Shown: positions 1 to 6,721, counted from the first letter of the stretch. The stretch: DNA of 6,739 bases from an uncultured Prevotella sp. (GCA_934204655.1 CAKPZJ010000042.1:1-6739), one strand, 5' to 3'. The notes: a model not told the origin generated them from the sequence alone. Translations and numbers: made by a program.

Positions 1-137
1 AGTCATTACCTCTATTGAGGAGGAACACTCATAAATCGCTCATTTTAAGCTATTCTGAAGATTTTGGCAGAATTTTTCGGAAAAAAATATCGGCCGAGGT
101 CATTCCGGGAGCATCTGCAACCGCTGGGCAAGGCAAC

Positions 138-183
138 AAAAAAGGCTCCGTCTGCCCTGGAAAAATCCAAGGCAGACGGAGCC
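138..183 (-). terminator. Rho-independent terminator of the murF-alr operon
   Basis: A perfect 13-bp inverted repeat (GGCTCCGTCTGCC at 144-156, GGCAGACGGAGCC at 171-183) encloses a further 4-bp stem (TGGA/TCCA) with an AAAA tip, separated by one C/A mismatch. Read on the minus strand, the stem is followed directly by six T (143-138). It begins 22 nt after the murF-alr stop codon. The plus strand has no T-run after the stem, so it should stop leftward transcription mainly. Nothing else supportable was seen in the leftmost 137 bases. Confidence 0.93.
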
Positions 184-205
184 GTATGTGGTGGAGCAAC
201 GGCTA

Positions 206-2683
206 TCAGTCCTGATAGTACACGCGCTTGACGCGGTTGCTCACGTCGGTAAGAATCTCGTAGGGAATGGTGTCGATGGCATCACTAAGCACCGTGACAG
301 GCAACTGCTCGCCAAAGATTTCGACACTGTCACCCTCGGCACAGGGAATATCGGTAACGTCAATCATGCAGACATCCATACAGATGTTGCCCACATACTC
401 GGCACGCTGCCCATTGACGAGGCAGTAGCAGTGGCGGTTGCCCAGATGGCGGTTCAGGCCGTCGGCATAACCTATGGGGATGGCGGCTATGACGCTGTCG
501 CGGGTGAGCACGCCCTTGCGGCTATAGCCCACGGTTTCGCCGGCCGGCACATGGCGCAGCTGGAGAATGGTTGTCTTGAGCGTAGACACGGTATTGATGA
601 CGTGGTTGTCGCGGGGGTCGATGCCGTAGAGACCCAGGCCCAGACGGCACATGTCGAGCTGGCGCTCGGGGAAGTGCTCAATACCGGCCGAGTTGTCTAT
701 ATGCCGCAGGATGTGGTGGCCGAAAGCCGACTGGAGACGGCGGCTACCCTCGTCGAAGAGGGCAAACTGCTGGGCGCTGAAGTCGTCGAAGCTGTCGCTA
801 TCGGAACCTACGAAGTGAGAGAAGACAGAGCGGGGAATGACGGCGTTCTGATGCTTGAGACGGTCTATGAGCTGCTCCATGTTCTCACGGGGGTTGAAGC
901 CGAGGCGGTGCATACCGGTGTCGAGCTTGATGTGTACGGGGTAGTCGGTGATGCCCTCTTTCTCGGCAGCATGTATCATGGCCTCGAGCAGCCGGAAAGA
1001 GTAGACCTCGGGCTCCAGGTCGTAGTCGAACATGGTCTTGAACGCAGACATCTCGGGGTTCATCACCATGATGTTGGCGGTGATGCCATTCTTGCGCAGG
1101 GTGACACCCTCGTCGGCCACGGCCACGGCCAGATAGTCTACGCGGTGCTCCTGCAGGGTCTTGGCTATCTCTACCGAACCGGCGCCATAGGCATCGGCCT
1201 TAATCATACATACCAACTTGGTCTCGGGCTTCATAAACGAGCGGTACCAGTTGAGGTTCTTGACCACGGCGCTGAGGTTGACCTCAAGGATGGTCTCGTG
1301 AACCTTCTGTACCAACAGCTCGGTAAGCTGGTCAAAGTCAAACCGACGGGCTCCCTTGATGAGGATGACCTCGTCGCGCATGGTGTGGAACTCGGGACTA
1401 TGGACAAACTGGCTGACGTTAGCGTAGAAGTGCTTGTCGGCGATGTGTATCTTGTCGGCCTGCTCGCAGAGCTGAGGGCCAATGCCGATAAACTTCTCGA
1501 CACCGCGCTTCTGACACAGGGCCGACACTTCGTGGTACAGGTCGGCGGCACGCTCGCCACTCTGCTCGATGTCGCTCAGGATGAGGGTGCGGCGGCGACC
1601 CTGATGGTCGGGGCGGCGCTGCATGAAGTCGAGGGCAATGTCGAGCGAGTTGATGTCAGAGTTGTACGAGTCATTGATAAGGGTACAGCCGTGCTGGCCC
1701 TGCTTGACTTCGAGCCGCATGGCGATGGGCTCGAGCTGCTGCATGCGCTCGTCGAGCACGTCGGGCGAAAGCCCTAAGCGCAGGGCCACGGCAGCGCAGG
1801 CTATGGAGCAGGTGATGGAGGCATCATCAATAAATGGCAACGAATACCAGGCAGGCTCACCTCCCTGATAACTATAGGTAACAGTTGTGGCGGTGGCTTT
1901 TTTCTCTATCGACTTGATATAGAGGGGAGCGCGGCGGTCGCGCTGGGACCAGCAGAGGCGCTCGCCATGGGTATAGACCTCGTTGGCTACGCGGCTGACA
2001 GTGTCGTCGTCGGCACAATATACAATGGTCTGGGCATCGTGGAAGAGCTGGGCTTTCTCGCGGCACTTCTCCTCCATCGAGCTGAAGTTCTCCTGATGGG
2101 CCGTGCCAAGGTTGGTGAGTACAGCGATAGTGGGCTGGATGATGCCCCGCAGTGCCCGCATCTCGCCAGGCTCGCTGATGCCGGCCTCGAAGATGCCAAG
2201 CTGGGTGTGTTCATTGATAAGCCATACCGACAGAGGTACACCTATCTGCGAGTTGTAGCTGCGCGGACTGCGGGTGACATACAGCTGAGGCGACATAATC
2301 TGGTAGAGCCACTCCTTGACCATGGTTTTGCCATTGCTGCCCGTGATGCCCACCACGGGGATGTTGAACTCATCGCGGTGGCGTTCGGCCAGCCGCTGCA
2401 GGGCTTCAAGTGCATTGGTAACTTTAAGGAAATTGGCCTGGGGATAAGTCTGGGCATACTGGGCCGGAACATGCTCTACTACAAAGTTTCTTACTCCGCG
2501 GCGGTACAAGTCGTCGATATACCGCTGGCCGTCGTTGCGGCTCGTATGGAGGGCGAAGAAGAGTGTCTCTTCAGGAAAACACAGCGAACGGCTGTCGGTA
2601 AGGAGAAATCCAATCTTAGCCTCGTGGCTGCCATACCTGCGCGCACCGATAAGGGTGGTAACCTTCTCTATCGTATAGGTCAT
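206..2683 (-). CDS. murF/alr: Bifunctional UDP-MurNAc-tripeptide:D-Ala-D-Ala ligase / alanine racemase
   Basis: This 825-residue cytoplasmic fusion serves peptidoglycan precursor synthesis. The MurF half (about 1-460) joins D-Ala-D-Ala to UDP-MurNAc-tripeptide using ATP. It shows the P-loop GSNGKT (115-120), EAGISEPGEM (166-175), NLGTAHQENF (191-200) with K210 at the usual carbamylated-lysine position, and NDSYNSD (337-343). The racemase half (about 464-825) converts L- to D-alanine with PLP. It shows the PLP lysine K495 in MIKADAYGAG, KLDTGMHRLG (586-595), R680 in CRLGLGLYG, the catalytic tyrosine Y720 in VGYSR, IPIGYADG (735-742) and NICMD (766-770). Both active sites look intact, and about 820 residues is the normal length for this Bacteroidetes fusion. 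It starts 6 nt after the GSCFA stop codon and ends at a strong terminator, so it is the last gene of an operon. The start has no clear Shine-Dalgarno sequence, as is usual in this phylum. Residue equivalences are from memory of the families. Confidence 0.97.
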   Translation of the reverse strand: MTYTIEKVTTLIGARRYGSHEAKIGFLLTDSRSLCFPEETLFFALHTSRNDGQRYIDDLYRRGVRNFVVEHVPAQYAQTYPQANFLKVTNALEALQRLAERHRDEFNIPVVGITGSNGKTMVKEWLYQIMSPQLYVTRSPRSYNSQIGVPLSVWLINEHTQLGIFEAGISEPGEMRALRGIIQPTIAVLTNLGTAHQENFSSMEEKCREKAQLFHDAQTIVYCADDDTVSRVANEVYTHGERLCWSQRDRRAPLYIKSIEKKATATTVTYSYQGGEPAWYSLPFIDDASITCSIACAAVALRLGLSPDVLDERMQQLEPIAMRLEVKQGQHGCTLINDSYNSDINSLDIALDFMQRRPDHQGRRRTLILSDIEQSGERAADLYHEVSALCQKRGVEKFIGIGPQLCEQADKIHIADKHFYANVSQFVHSPEFHTMRDEVILIKGARRFDFDQLTELLVQKVHETILEVNLSAVVKNLNWYRSFMKPETKLVCMIKADAYGAGSVEIAKTLQEHRVDYLAVAVADEGVTLRKNGITANIMVMNPEMSAFKTMFDYDLEPEVYSFRLLEAMIHAAEKEGITDYPVHIKLDTGMHRLGFNPRENMEQLIDRLKHQNAVIPRSVFSHFVGSDSDSFDDFSAQQFALFDEGSRRLQSAFGHHILRHIDNSAGIEHFPERQLDMCRLGLGLYGIDPRDNHVINTVSTLKTTILQLRHVPAGETVGYSRKGVLTRDSVIAAIPIGYADGLNRHLGNRHCYCLVNGQRAEYVGNICMDVCMIDVTDIPCAEGDSVEIFGEQLPVTVLSDAIDTIPYEILTDVSNRVKRVYYQD

Positions 2684-2689
2684 TGTGTT

Positions 2690-3529
2690 TTATCTTTTTA
2701 TATTGATTGCAAAGTTAGGATATTTTTTTGAAAGCGCGTCTACTCTTTGCCGTGTTTTATCCATAAAGGTGCGATATTCTTCGGACTGGGCGTTAAAGGG
2801 ACGGTGGTTGAGGGCGGCCTTGACGGGGAGCCACTCGGCCAGGAAACGGGCCATGGCGGGGCCGAAGAAGACGCGCCCCATACACTCGTGGATATAAGCC
2901 ACGGCCTGGGCGCTGGGATGCAGCATATCCTCAGCGTAGAAACGGTAGTCGCGCAGTTCGTCGTTCATAATCTCGTAAGAGGGAAAATAACAGACACCAT
3001 CAAAGAGGCGCTCGGCCTCGGCGGTGGCCAACAACAGGGTAGACTTGGACAGCTGGCTGCCGTGGAAGCCGTACTTCTTATAGCGTATGGGGCTCACGGT
3101 GAGGATGATACGCACCTGTGGCCAACGGTCGCGCAGCTGGCGGATGGTGTGGCTGAGACTGTCGGTAACTTCCTGTACGGTCATCGCACGTTCCTCGAAG
3201 AGATTCTGAGGGCGTTTCTGGCAGTTGTCGACCACCTCGCCGGTGGCGCGCAGTATATAGATGTGGTTGGTGCCCAAGGTGAGTACGGCCACGTCGACCT
3301 CGTCGTCACTGGGCAGGGTGTCTATCAGTCGCACCACGGTGTGGCCTATGCTGATGGGGTTATACATCACGCCATAGGGGTTGACCGTTACACGGAAGCA
3401 GTCGTCGGCAAAGCGGCGGCCCATATTGTCGGCAAAGCAGCTGCCCACAAAGAGCATGCGGGCGCAGGGCTGTATCTCGAAGTCGGCCTTTGGCAGGTCG
3501 ACAGGTGTCTGTAGTTGCATGGTTGTCAT
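2690..3529 (-). CDS. GSCFA-family SGNH-like hydrolase
   Basis: This 279-residue protein carries the motif that names the GSCFA family: GSCFA at 29-33, in FVGSCFADNMG. The other SGNH-type blocks are visible: NPYGVMYNP (50-58) with a glycine in the block II position, LGTNH (85-89) matching block III GxND, TVSPIR (144-149), and DMLHPS (201-206), which holds the Asp-x-x-His pair of block V. I see no signal peptide or membrane segment, so it is probably cytoplasmic. The family lies in the SGNH hydrolase clan but, as far as I know, has no proven substrate. The gene is 6 nt upstream of murF/alr and 18 nt downstream of the small ORF, so the three are probably co-transcribed; an envelope-precursor role is inferred from this position only. 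The first ATG is preceded by a purine-rich AAGAAAG; an in-frame ATG at codon 4 is an alternative start. Confidence 0.93.
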   Translation of the reverse strand: MTTMQLQTPVDLPKADFEIQPCARMLFVGSCFADNMGRRFADDCFRVTVNPYGVMYNPISIGHTVVRLIDTLPSDDEVDVAVLTLGTNHIYILRATGEVVDNCQKRPQNLFEERAMTVQEVTDSLSHTIRQLRDRWPQVRIILTVSPIRYKKYGFHGSQLSKSTLLLATAEAERLFDGVCYFPSYEIMNDELRDYRFYAEDMLHPSAQAVAYIHECMGRVFFGPAMARFLAEWLPVKAALNHRPFNAQSEEYRTFMDKTRQRVDALSKKYPNFAINIKR

Positions 3530-3547
3530 ATCTTTCTTATTCGTTCA

Positions 3548-3757
3548 TTACCAGCGGAAAACCATAAAGTTACTCACGTACCAGTAGGGCTTATTTAAGC
3601 GCACGGAGACACGGCTCTCACCGGCACCGACACCTTTACCACCGCAATATTGATAGCCCCTACTCTCATTGCCACCACGGGCAGCAAACTTCCCTTCGGC
3701 CTCGGACGTGAGCGAGGGGCACAGGAGGAGCAGCGTAACTCTACATAAAAGCTTCAT
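3548..3757 (-). CDS. Small putative secreted protein heading the GSCFA–murF/alr operon
   Basis: I do not recognise this 69-residue ORF. It starts with a signal-peptide-like segment, MKLLCRVTLLLLCPSLTSEA: a basic n-region, a leucine-rich core, and possible cleavage after residue 20. The remaining roughly 49 residues are rich in Gly, Arg and aromatics, contain one cysteine (YQYCGGKG), and end in YVSNFMVFRW, a beta-strand-like aromatic terminus. Its ATG lies about 30 nt after a good -7 promoter element, the distance expected for a first gene. Its stop codons (TAA then TGA in tandem) are 18 nt before the GSCFA start. The frame stays open upstream to 3964, but that part crosses the promoter, so 3757 is the preferred start. 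It could instead be the fused ends of a deleted larger secreted protein, or a chance frame in a leader region. Confidence 0.42.
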   Translation of the reverse strand: MKLLCRVTLLLLCPSLTSEAEGKFAARGGNESRGYQYCGGKGVGAGESRVSVRLNKPYWYVSNFMVFRW

Positions 3758-3787
3758 ACATGTACGTTGTAAGGACTTATCAATAAG

Positions 3788-3795
3788 CAAAAGTA
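3788..3795 (-). promoter_or_regulatory. Bacteroidetes-type -7 element for the small ORF–GSCFA–murF/alr operon
   Basis: On the minus strand this reads TACTTTTG, an exact match to the TAnnTTTG -7 consensus of Bacteroidetes housekeeping promoters. No good -33 TTTG is present at the normal distance; the nearest TTG (3823-3821) is 25 nt upstream, which is long. Transcription would start near 3780, leaving a leader of roughly 25 nt before the small ORF. Confidence 0.55.
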
Positions 3796-3880
3796 AGAAA
3801 AATAAATCTTTTGCAGGCCACAAGTAGTGGGGATTTTTCCGGCATACGGTCAAAAAAAAGATACGGCTGACTCCCTTACC

Positions 3881-3896
3881 TATTATATATATAATA
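3881..3896. repeat. Perfect 16-bp AT-only palindrome
   Basis: TATTATATATATAATA equals its own reverse complement. It lies just after the candidate terminator at 3899-3959 and about 85 nt upstream of the operon's -7 element. It could be a protein-binding site, a cruciform-prone spot, or simply low-complexity AT sequence. It has no T-run after it, so it is not a terminator by itself. Confidence 0.5.
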
Positions 3897-3898
3897 TC

Positions 3899-3959
3899 AA
3901 AACGGGCGATTAGCCAAAGTTGGGCCAGCGGTTCGCCTGCCAATCCTTGGATAATCGCC
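3899..3959 (-). terminator. Candidate terminator after the beta-barrel remnant and restriction enzyme gene
   Basis: The arms at 3945-3959 and 3905-3919 pair on the minus strand over 15 positions with one mismatch and one G-U pair, including eight perfect outer pairs (GGCGATTA/TAATCGCC). The 25-nt inner loop can fold further around CGAACCG. The stem is followed by CG and a short TTTT (3902-3899), so the T-run is weak. It begins 15 nt after the remnant's stop codon, so it was probably the terminator of the original outer-membrane gene and now serves the restriction enzyme transcript. Confidence 0.5.
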
Positions 3960-3974
3960 ACCAACGGAGGAATA

Positions 3975-4064
3975 TCAAAATGTCCAGCCGAGACCTAAAT
4001 AGGGGTAGAAAAAGGCCTTGCTAAGTCCGTGCTTATCGCCGAACTTCATCTCAAGAAGCCATGC
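3975..4064 (-). pseudogene. C-terminal remnant of an outer-membrane beta-barrel protein
   Basis: The frame is open for 29 codons after an in-frame TAG (4067-4065), and reads AWLLEMKFGD, then a KHGLSKA turn, then FFYPYLGLGWTF before TGA. Alternating hydrophobic and polar strands around a short turn, with a terminal phenylalanine, is the classic end of an outer-membrane beta-barrel; the exact family is not identified. No matching 5' part exists upstream: the sequence there is the restriction enzyme gene in another frame. A terminator-like hairpin sits 15 nt after the stop, as expected for the end of a real gene. The internal ATG (4049) overlaps the restriction enzyme stop as ATGA, so a 24-residue coupled peptide is formally possible. 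A gene truncated by insertion or replacement fits better. Confidence 0.6.
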
Positions 4065-6490
4065 CTATAGACTCTGGGGACGATTTTCTCTGCCAAGCGT
4101 CTGTGCGCCATCCGCAAGGCAGAGTGGAGCGTGGTATAAGTTTCGTCTTCGCTTGTTGCGCTCATCACTTCCCTACCTTTCTTGTCCAACTTGGTCCCTT
4201 GGAAATATTGCCTTATGTCATAATAAGAAGCATTTAGGTCTGCATTGGGCTGTAGGTGATAATAACGCCACAATTCGCGACCTGCCCGAAACACCTGCTG
4301 TGCTTCTGGAGAGAACTGCAAAGGTTCGTTTCTTTGTTGCGTTTCGAACAAATCGCCCTGCAGTTGTTGGGGTCGACCTGCCCCTGATATATAATCTGTC
4401 AAGAAGTGATTGGGTAACTCATTTGTAATATCCAACTCGCTTTCTGTAAAAGGCTGCCAGTGATTGGGGCCGTCGCTTGAACGTATATTGTTCTTGTTGC
4501 TGAATATTGCATATACGAGGCAGTCGGTCTTGAACTCCTCGTCTGTTCGCCATGTGTCGTATGGGAAAAGAAACTGGTCACGGTCGTTTTCCCAGGTAGC
4601 CTCCTCAACCAAACGCACAGCCAAATATATACAAGACTCTATGATGTTGAACCGGGTTATCTGCCATTGATACTGGTGGTTCCATGGGCGATGTGGACGT
4701 TCTATCCTTACCGTACGCTGGTTTTGAAAATCATTGGCGATGCCTATGATCGTTGCTATTGACTCCTGAGTATCATCAATGAAGGACAGGGTCCAGTCAT
4801 TAATAAAGCGTACGCCTTCATAACTCACAATCCGTTTTTGCGGCAACGCCTCTCCCTTGCTATCGTACACATCTGAAACGACCCCATGGAAGGGCTCTAC
4901 GTCTGCAGTCTTCCACACCTTGAATCCTATAGGGAAGCTGCCTGTAACGTTGTCAAACGTATATGCCGGGACTATGAACATTGCCTTAGGAGTAGCCCTA
5001 AACATAGCCCTGAAAGAAGCGAACTTAGGAGCCTGTAGATTTTTAAGTGTTGAGAAGTCTGCTATTACCGCATCTGGTATCTCCCGATATATCCGTGTGA
5101 GAAACTGTATGTACAATTCCCGCTTGGCATACCCCATAGTACTTCCGTATCTCTTGGCCACCTCAGTGTTGGCTGCAACACCACTACGTCCCTCACCGCT
5201 CCGGTTATCTCCTTCTGCGTATGGGGGATTGATGTATATTACCAATTTCCGCCTTCTTTCCGGCCTATTGATTATATCCTGCAGTTCGTGGGGTACCTTG
5301 CTCTTCACAACCGTTCCCTCTTTATTAGTATAATCGACCAATGGGTCATTCAGAAAGTCAAATTGGAAAATGTGGTTTCCAAAAAGATTGGCACCATTGC
5401 TCACACGTTCTTTCATGGTGTCAACATCTGCCTGTTCCAATGTTGAAGCCCACAAATTATAGCGGTTTGTCAATCCTGCCAGCAAGTTTCCAGTTCCTGC
5501 AGCACAGTCCCATACCACGTACTCGTCTTGCCAGTTCTCACCAAGCACTCTCGCGATATACTCCTGTGATTTTTCCACCCAAATCATGGGAGTGAAATAA
5601 GAGCCATGCCGTTCGCGAATATCCTGTGGACGCAAGCGGTCGGCACGTTCAAGTATATAGTCACAGTATTCCTCTCTCGGAGGGCGCTTGTATCGCTGCC
5701 AAAACAACTTATGGGCCATTTGCCCATCGTTGAAATCGAAATGAGCAAACAGCTGCGTATTATGGCCTTGCAATTTGCCCGTATTCACTTTGTAGTGATC
5801 CTTTTTAAGCAGTACAGAAAGGTTTTCCAACAAGGTACTATCATCCTGAGACATAAGATCGGCCAGAAAGAAATGGCAATCATAAATGCCTATCTCTGCC
5901 AGGTCGTCCCAGTTTACAGCAAGGGTGTCTTTTACTTCCTTCAGCCATCGGCGATAAATATGCGGGAAGTTATTTTTATTGACATTGGTCTTTGATGCAC
6001 GTCGGCCGGTCAAAGAGAACCTGTCCCTAATGAAATAGCGCAGGCTGTCTGCCTGTTTTTCAAAGTCAAAGACAAACACATGGGCCTTCAGCGTATCATG
6101 CACCAATCTATAAAGTTGCTTAAACTCTTTGGTGGCATGGTCTGAAGGGGCTACTTGCCAGTTGAAATCGTTTTGCTCAAAGACACCGGAAATCTCATCG
6201 AAATGTACAAAACCTACTTTTTCCGCATCAAAGGCTCCAAGATAATCAGGAGCATCATATTCGGCAAAACGGCGGTCTTTTCCTATCGTTAAGATTAATT
6301 GTACAAACTGTTCATAAATATCCCGACGCACTCCCCTTTTAGCTTCTGCCCAAAGATAAGTTGTGCCGTGATAACCAACACAGAAATCCACTTTGCCTGG
6401 AATATTCGTATTGTCATAGTCTGCAAACCAATCCTCACGAACCTTATTCTTGAGTTCCTCTTCTTGTATCGCCTTTGAATAATTTGCCAT
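4046..6490 (-). CDS. Single-chain restriction-modification enzyme (type IIG-like nuclease–N6-adenine methyltransferase)
   Basis: This 814-residue protein joins nuclease and methyltransferase in one chain. Near the N-terminus, VDFCVGYHG (34-42) followed by YLWAEAKRG (45-53) gives a PD-(D/E)xK-like set: D35, E49 and K51. The methyltransferase core has motif X GSYFTP (296-301), the SAM-binding motif I WDCAAGTGNL (327-336), FQFDFLND (375-382) and catalytic motif IV NPPY (421-424), the X–I–IV order of gamma-class N6-adenine methyltransferases. GSFPIGFKVW (517-526) ends the core, and about 560-814 should hold the target-recognition region. It would methylate adenine at one site and cut unmodified DNA; the site cannot be read from sequence. 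There is no separate specificity, nuclease or helicase gene in the window. GC content is lower than in the murF/alr region, which suggests acquisition by transfer. The C-terminus overlaps a beta-barrel remnant, so the native end may be altered. A methyltransferase with inactive nuclease is the main alternative. Confidence 0.86.
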   Translation of the reverse strand: MANYSKAIQEEELKNKVREDWFADYDNTNIPGKVDFCVGYHGTTYLWAEAKRGVRRDIYEQFVQLILTIGKDRRFAEYDAPDYLGAFDAEKVGFVHFDEISGVFEQNDFNWQVAPSDHATKEFKQLYRLVHDTLKAHVFVFDFEKQADSLRYFIRDRFSLTGRRASKTNVNKNNFPHIYRRWLKEVKDTLAVNWDDLAEIGIYDCHFFLADLMSQDDSTLLENLSVLLKKDHYKVNTGKLQGHNTQLFAHFDFNDGQMAHKLFWQRYKRPPREEYCDYILERADRLRPQDIRERHGSYFTPMIWVEKSQEYIARVLGENWQDEYVVWDCAAGTGNLLAGLTNRYNLWASTLEQADVDTMKERVSNGANLFGNHIFQFDFLNDPLVDYTNKEGTVVKSKVPHELQDIINRPERRRKLVIYINPPYAEGDNRSGEGRSGVAANTEVAKRYGSTMGYAKRELYIQFLTRIYREIPDAVIADFSTLKNLQAPKFASFRAMFRATPKAMFIVPAYTFDNVTGSFPIGFKVWKTADVEPFHGVVSDVYDSKGEALPQKRIVSYEGVRFINDWTLSFIDDTQESIATIIGIANDFQNQRTVRIERPHRPWNHQYQWQITRFNIIESCIYLAVRLVEEATWENDRDQFLFPYDTWRTDEEFKTDCLVYAIFSNKNNIRSSDGPNHWQPFTESELDITNELPNHFLTDYISGAGRPQQLQGDLFETQQRNEPLQFSPEAQQVFRAGRELWRYYHLQPNADLNASYYDIRQYFQGTKLDKKGREVMSATSEDETYTTLHSALRMAHRRLAEKIVPRVYRHGFLR

Positions 6491-6526
6491 AACTGCGTTC
6501 TCGTTCTGTTTCAGTTAAAGAGTTTC

Positions 6527-6558
6527 CAAAGTTACGCTTTTTTTATCGAACAAGCAAA
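6527..6558 (-). promoter_or_regulatory. Promoter of the restriction-modification gene
   Basis: On the minus strand, a -33 TTTG (6558-6555) and a -7 TAACTTTG (6534-6527) are separated by 20 nt, a good fit to the Bacteroidetes TTTG/TAnnTTTG pattern. Transcription would start near 6520, about 30 nt before the ATG at 6490. The spacer contains a run of seven A (6544-6538). No Shine-Dalgarno sequence is evident before the ATG. Confidence 0.7.
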
Positions 6559-6676
6559 AGCGCACAGTGCAAAATAGTTATATTTTCTACTGTCCCTTTA
6601 GATGTTCTGATTAACCGAAACAAAAAAGACGAAAATGCTCTCTGTATAATATAATAAGGTATCAACAAGTCAAAGG

Positions 6677-6714
6677 GCACTGCCATCCTGTCCACACAGG
6701 GCAGGGTGGCGTGC
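6677..6714. repeat. Imperfect hairpin in the right-edge leader
   Basis: GCCATCCTGTCC (6682-6693) and GGGCAGGGTGGC (6699-6710) pair across a 5-nt loop with two T·G pairs. The outer GCAC/GTGC adds four more pairs, with T6681 bulged. Pairing is better in a plus-strand RNA; in a minus-strand RNA the two wobbles become C/A mismatches. Neither side is followed by a T-run, so it is not a standard terminator. It may be a leader structure or part of something beyond the window. Confidence 0.4.
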
Positions 6715-6721
6715 AAAGGTA
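6714..6721 (-). promoter_or_regulatory. Possible second -7 element at the right edge
   Basis: On the minus strand this reads TACCTTTG, an exact TAnnTTTG match. The matching -33 position would fall outside the window, so the promoter cannot be confirmed. It could drive a long-leader transcript into the restriction enzyme gene, or be the leftover promoter of the outer-membrane gene whose tail survives at 4064-3975. Confidence 0.35.

Noticed and set aside
2..34. Possible tail of a plus-strand gene ending VITSIEEEHS then TAA
   Set aside because: Only ten codons are visible and any open frame at a window edge can look like this; there is no further support.
188..1777. 529-codon open frame on the plus strand opposite murF/alr
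   Set aside because: It is fully antisense to a gene with two intact, well-conserved enzyme domains. Its translation has no recognisable motif and shows the low-complexity Val/Gly/Ala/His pattern typical of the complement of a GC-rich gene.
1967..3514. Plus-strand frames of about 250 codons opposite the MurF domain and GSCFA
   Set aside because: They lie antisense to convincing genes, one crosses the GSCFA/murF junction, and neither has a recognisable domain or promoter.
3844..3866. Direct repeat ATACGG flanking an A8 run
   Set aside because: Six-base repeats are expected by chance and nothing mobile is adjacent; it is not a convincing target-site duplication.
4046..6490. Transposase or integrase boundaries around the restriction gene
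   Set aside because: I looked for inverted ends or duplicated target sequence on both sides of the gene and saw none, and no mobility gene is present, so no mobile element is called.
6630..6680. TTGACT and TATAAT-like sequence resembling a sigma70 promoter of the E. coli type
   Set aside because: The region is simply AT-rich and Bacteroidetes promoters use the TTTG/TAnnTTTG pattern, for which a better match exists nearer the gene.
6543..6681. 47-codon minus-strand frame starting MAVPFDLLIPYYI in the restriction gene leader
   Set aside because: It lies between two promoter-like elements, has no recognisable motif, and overlaps the -33 element of the restriction gene promoter. It is more likely a chance frame.
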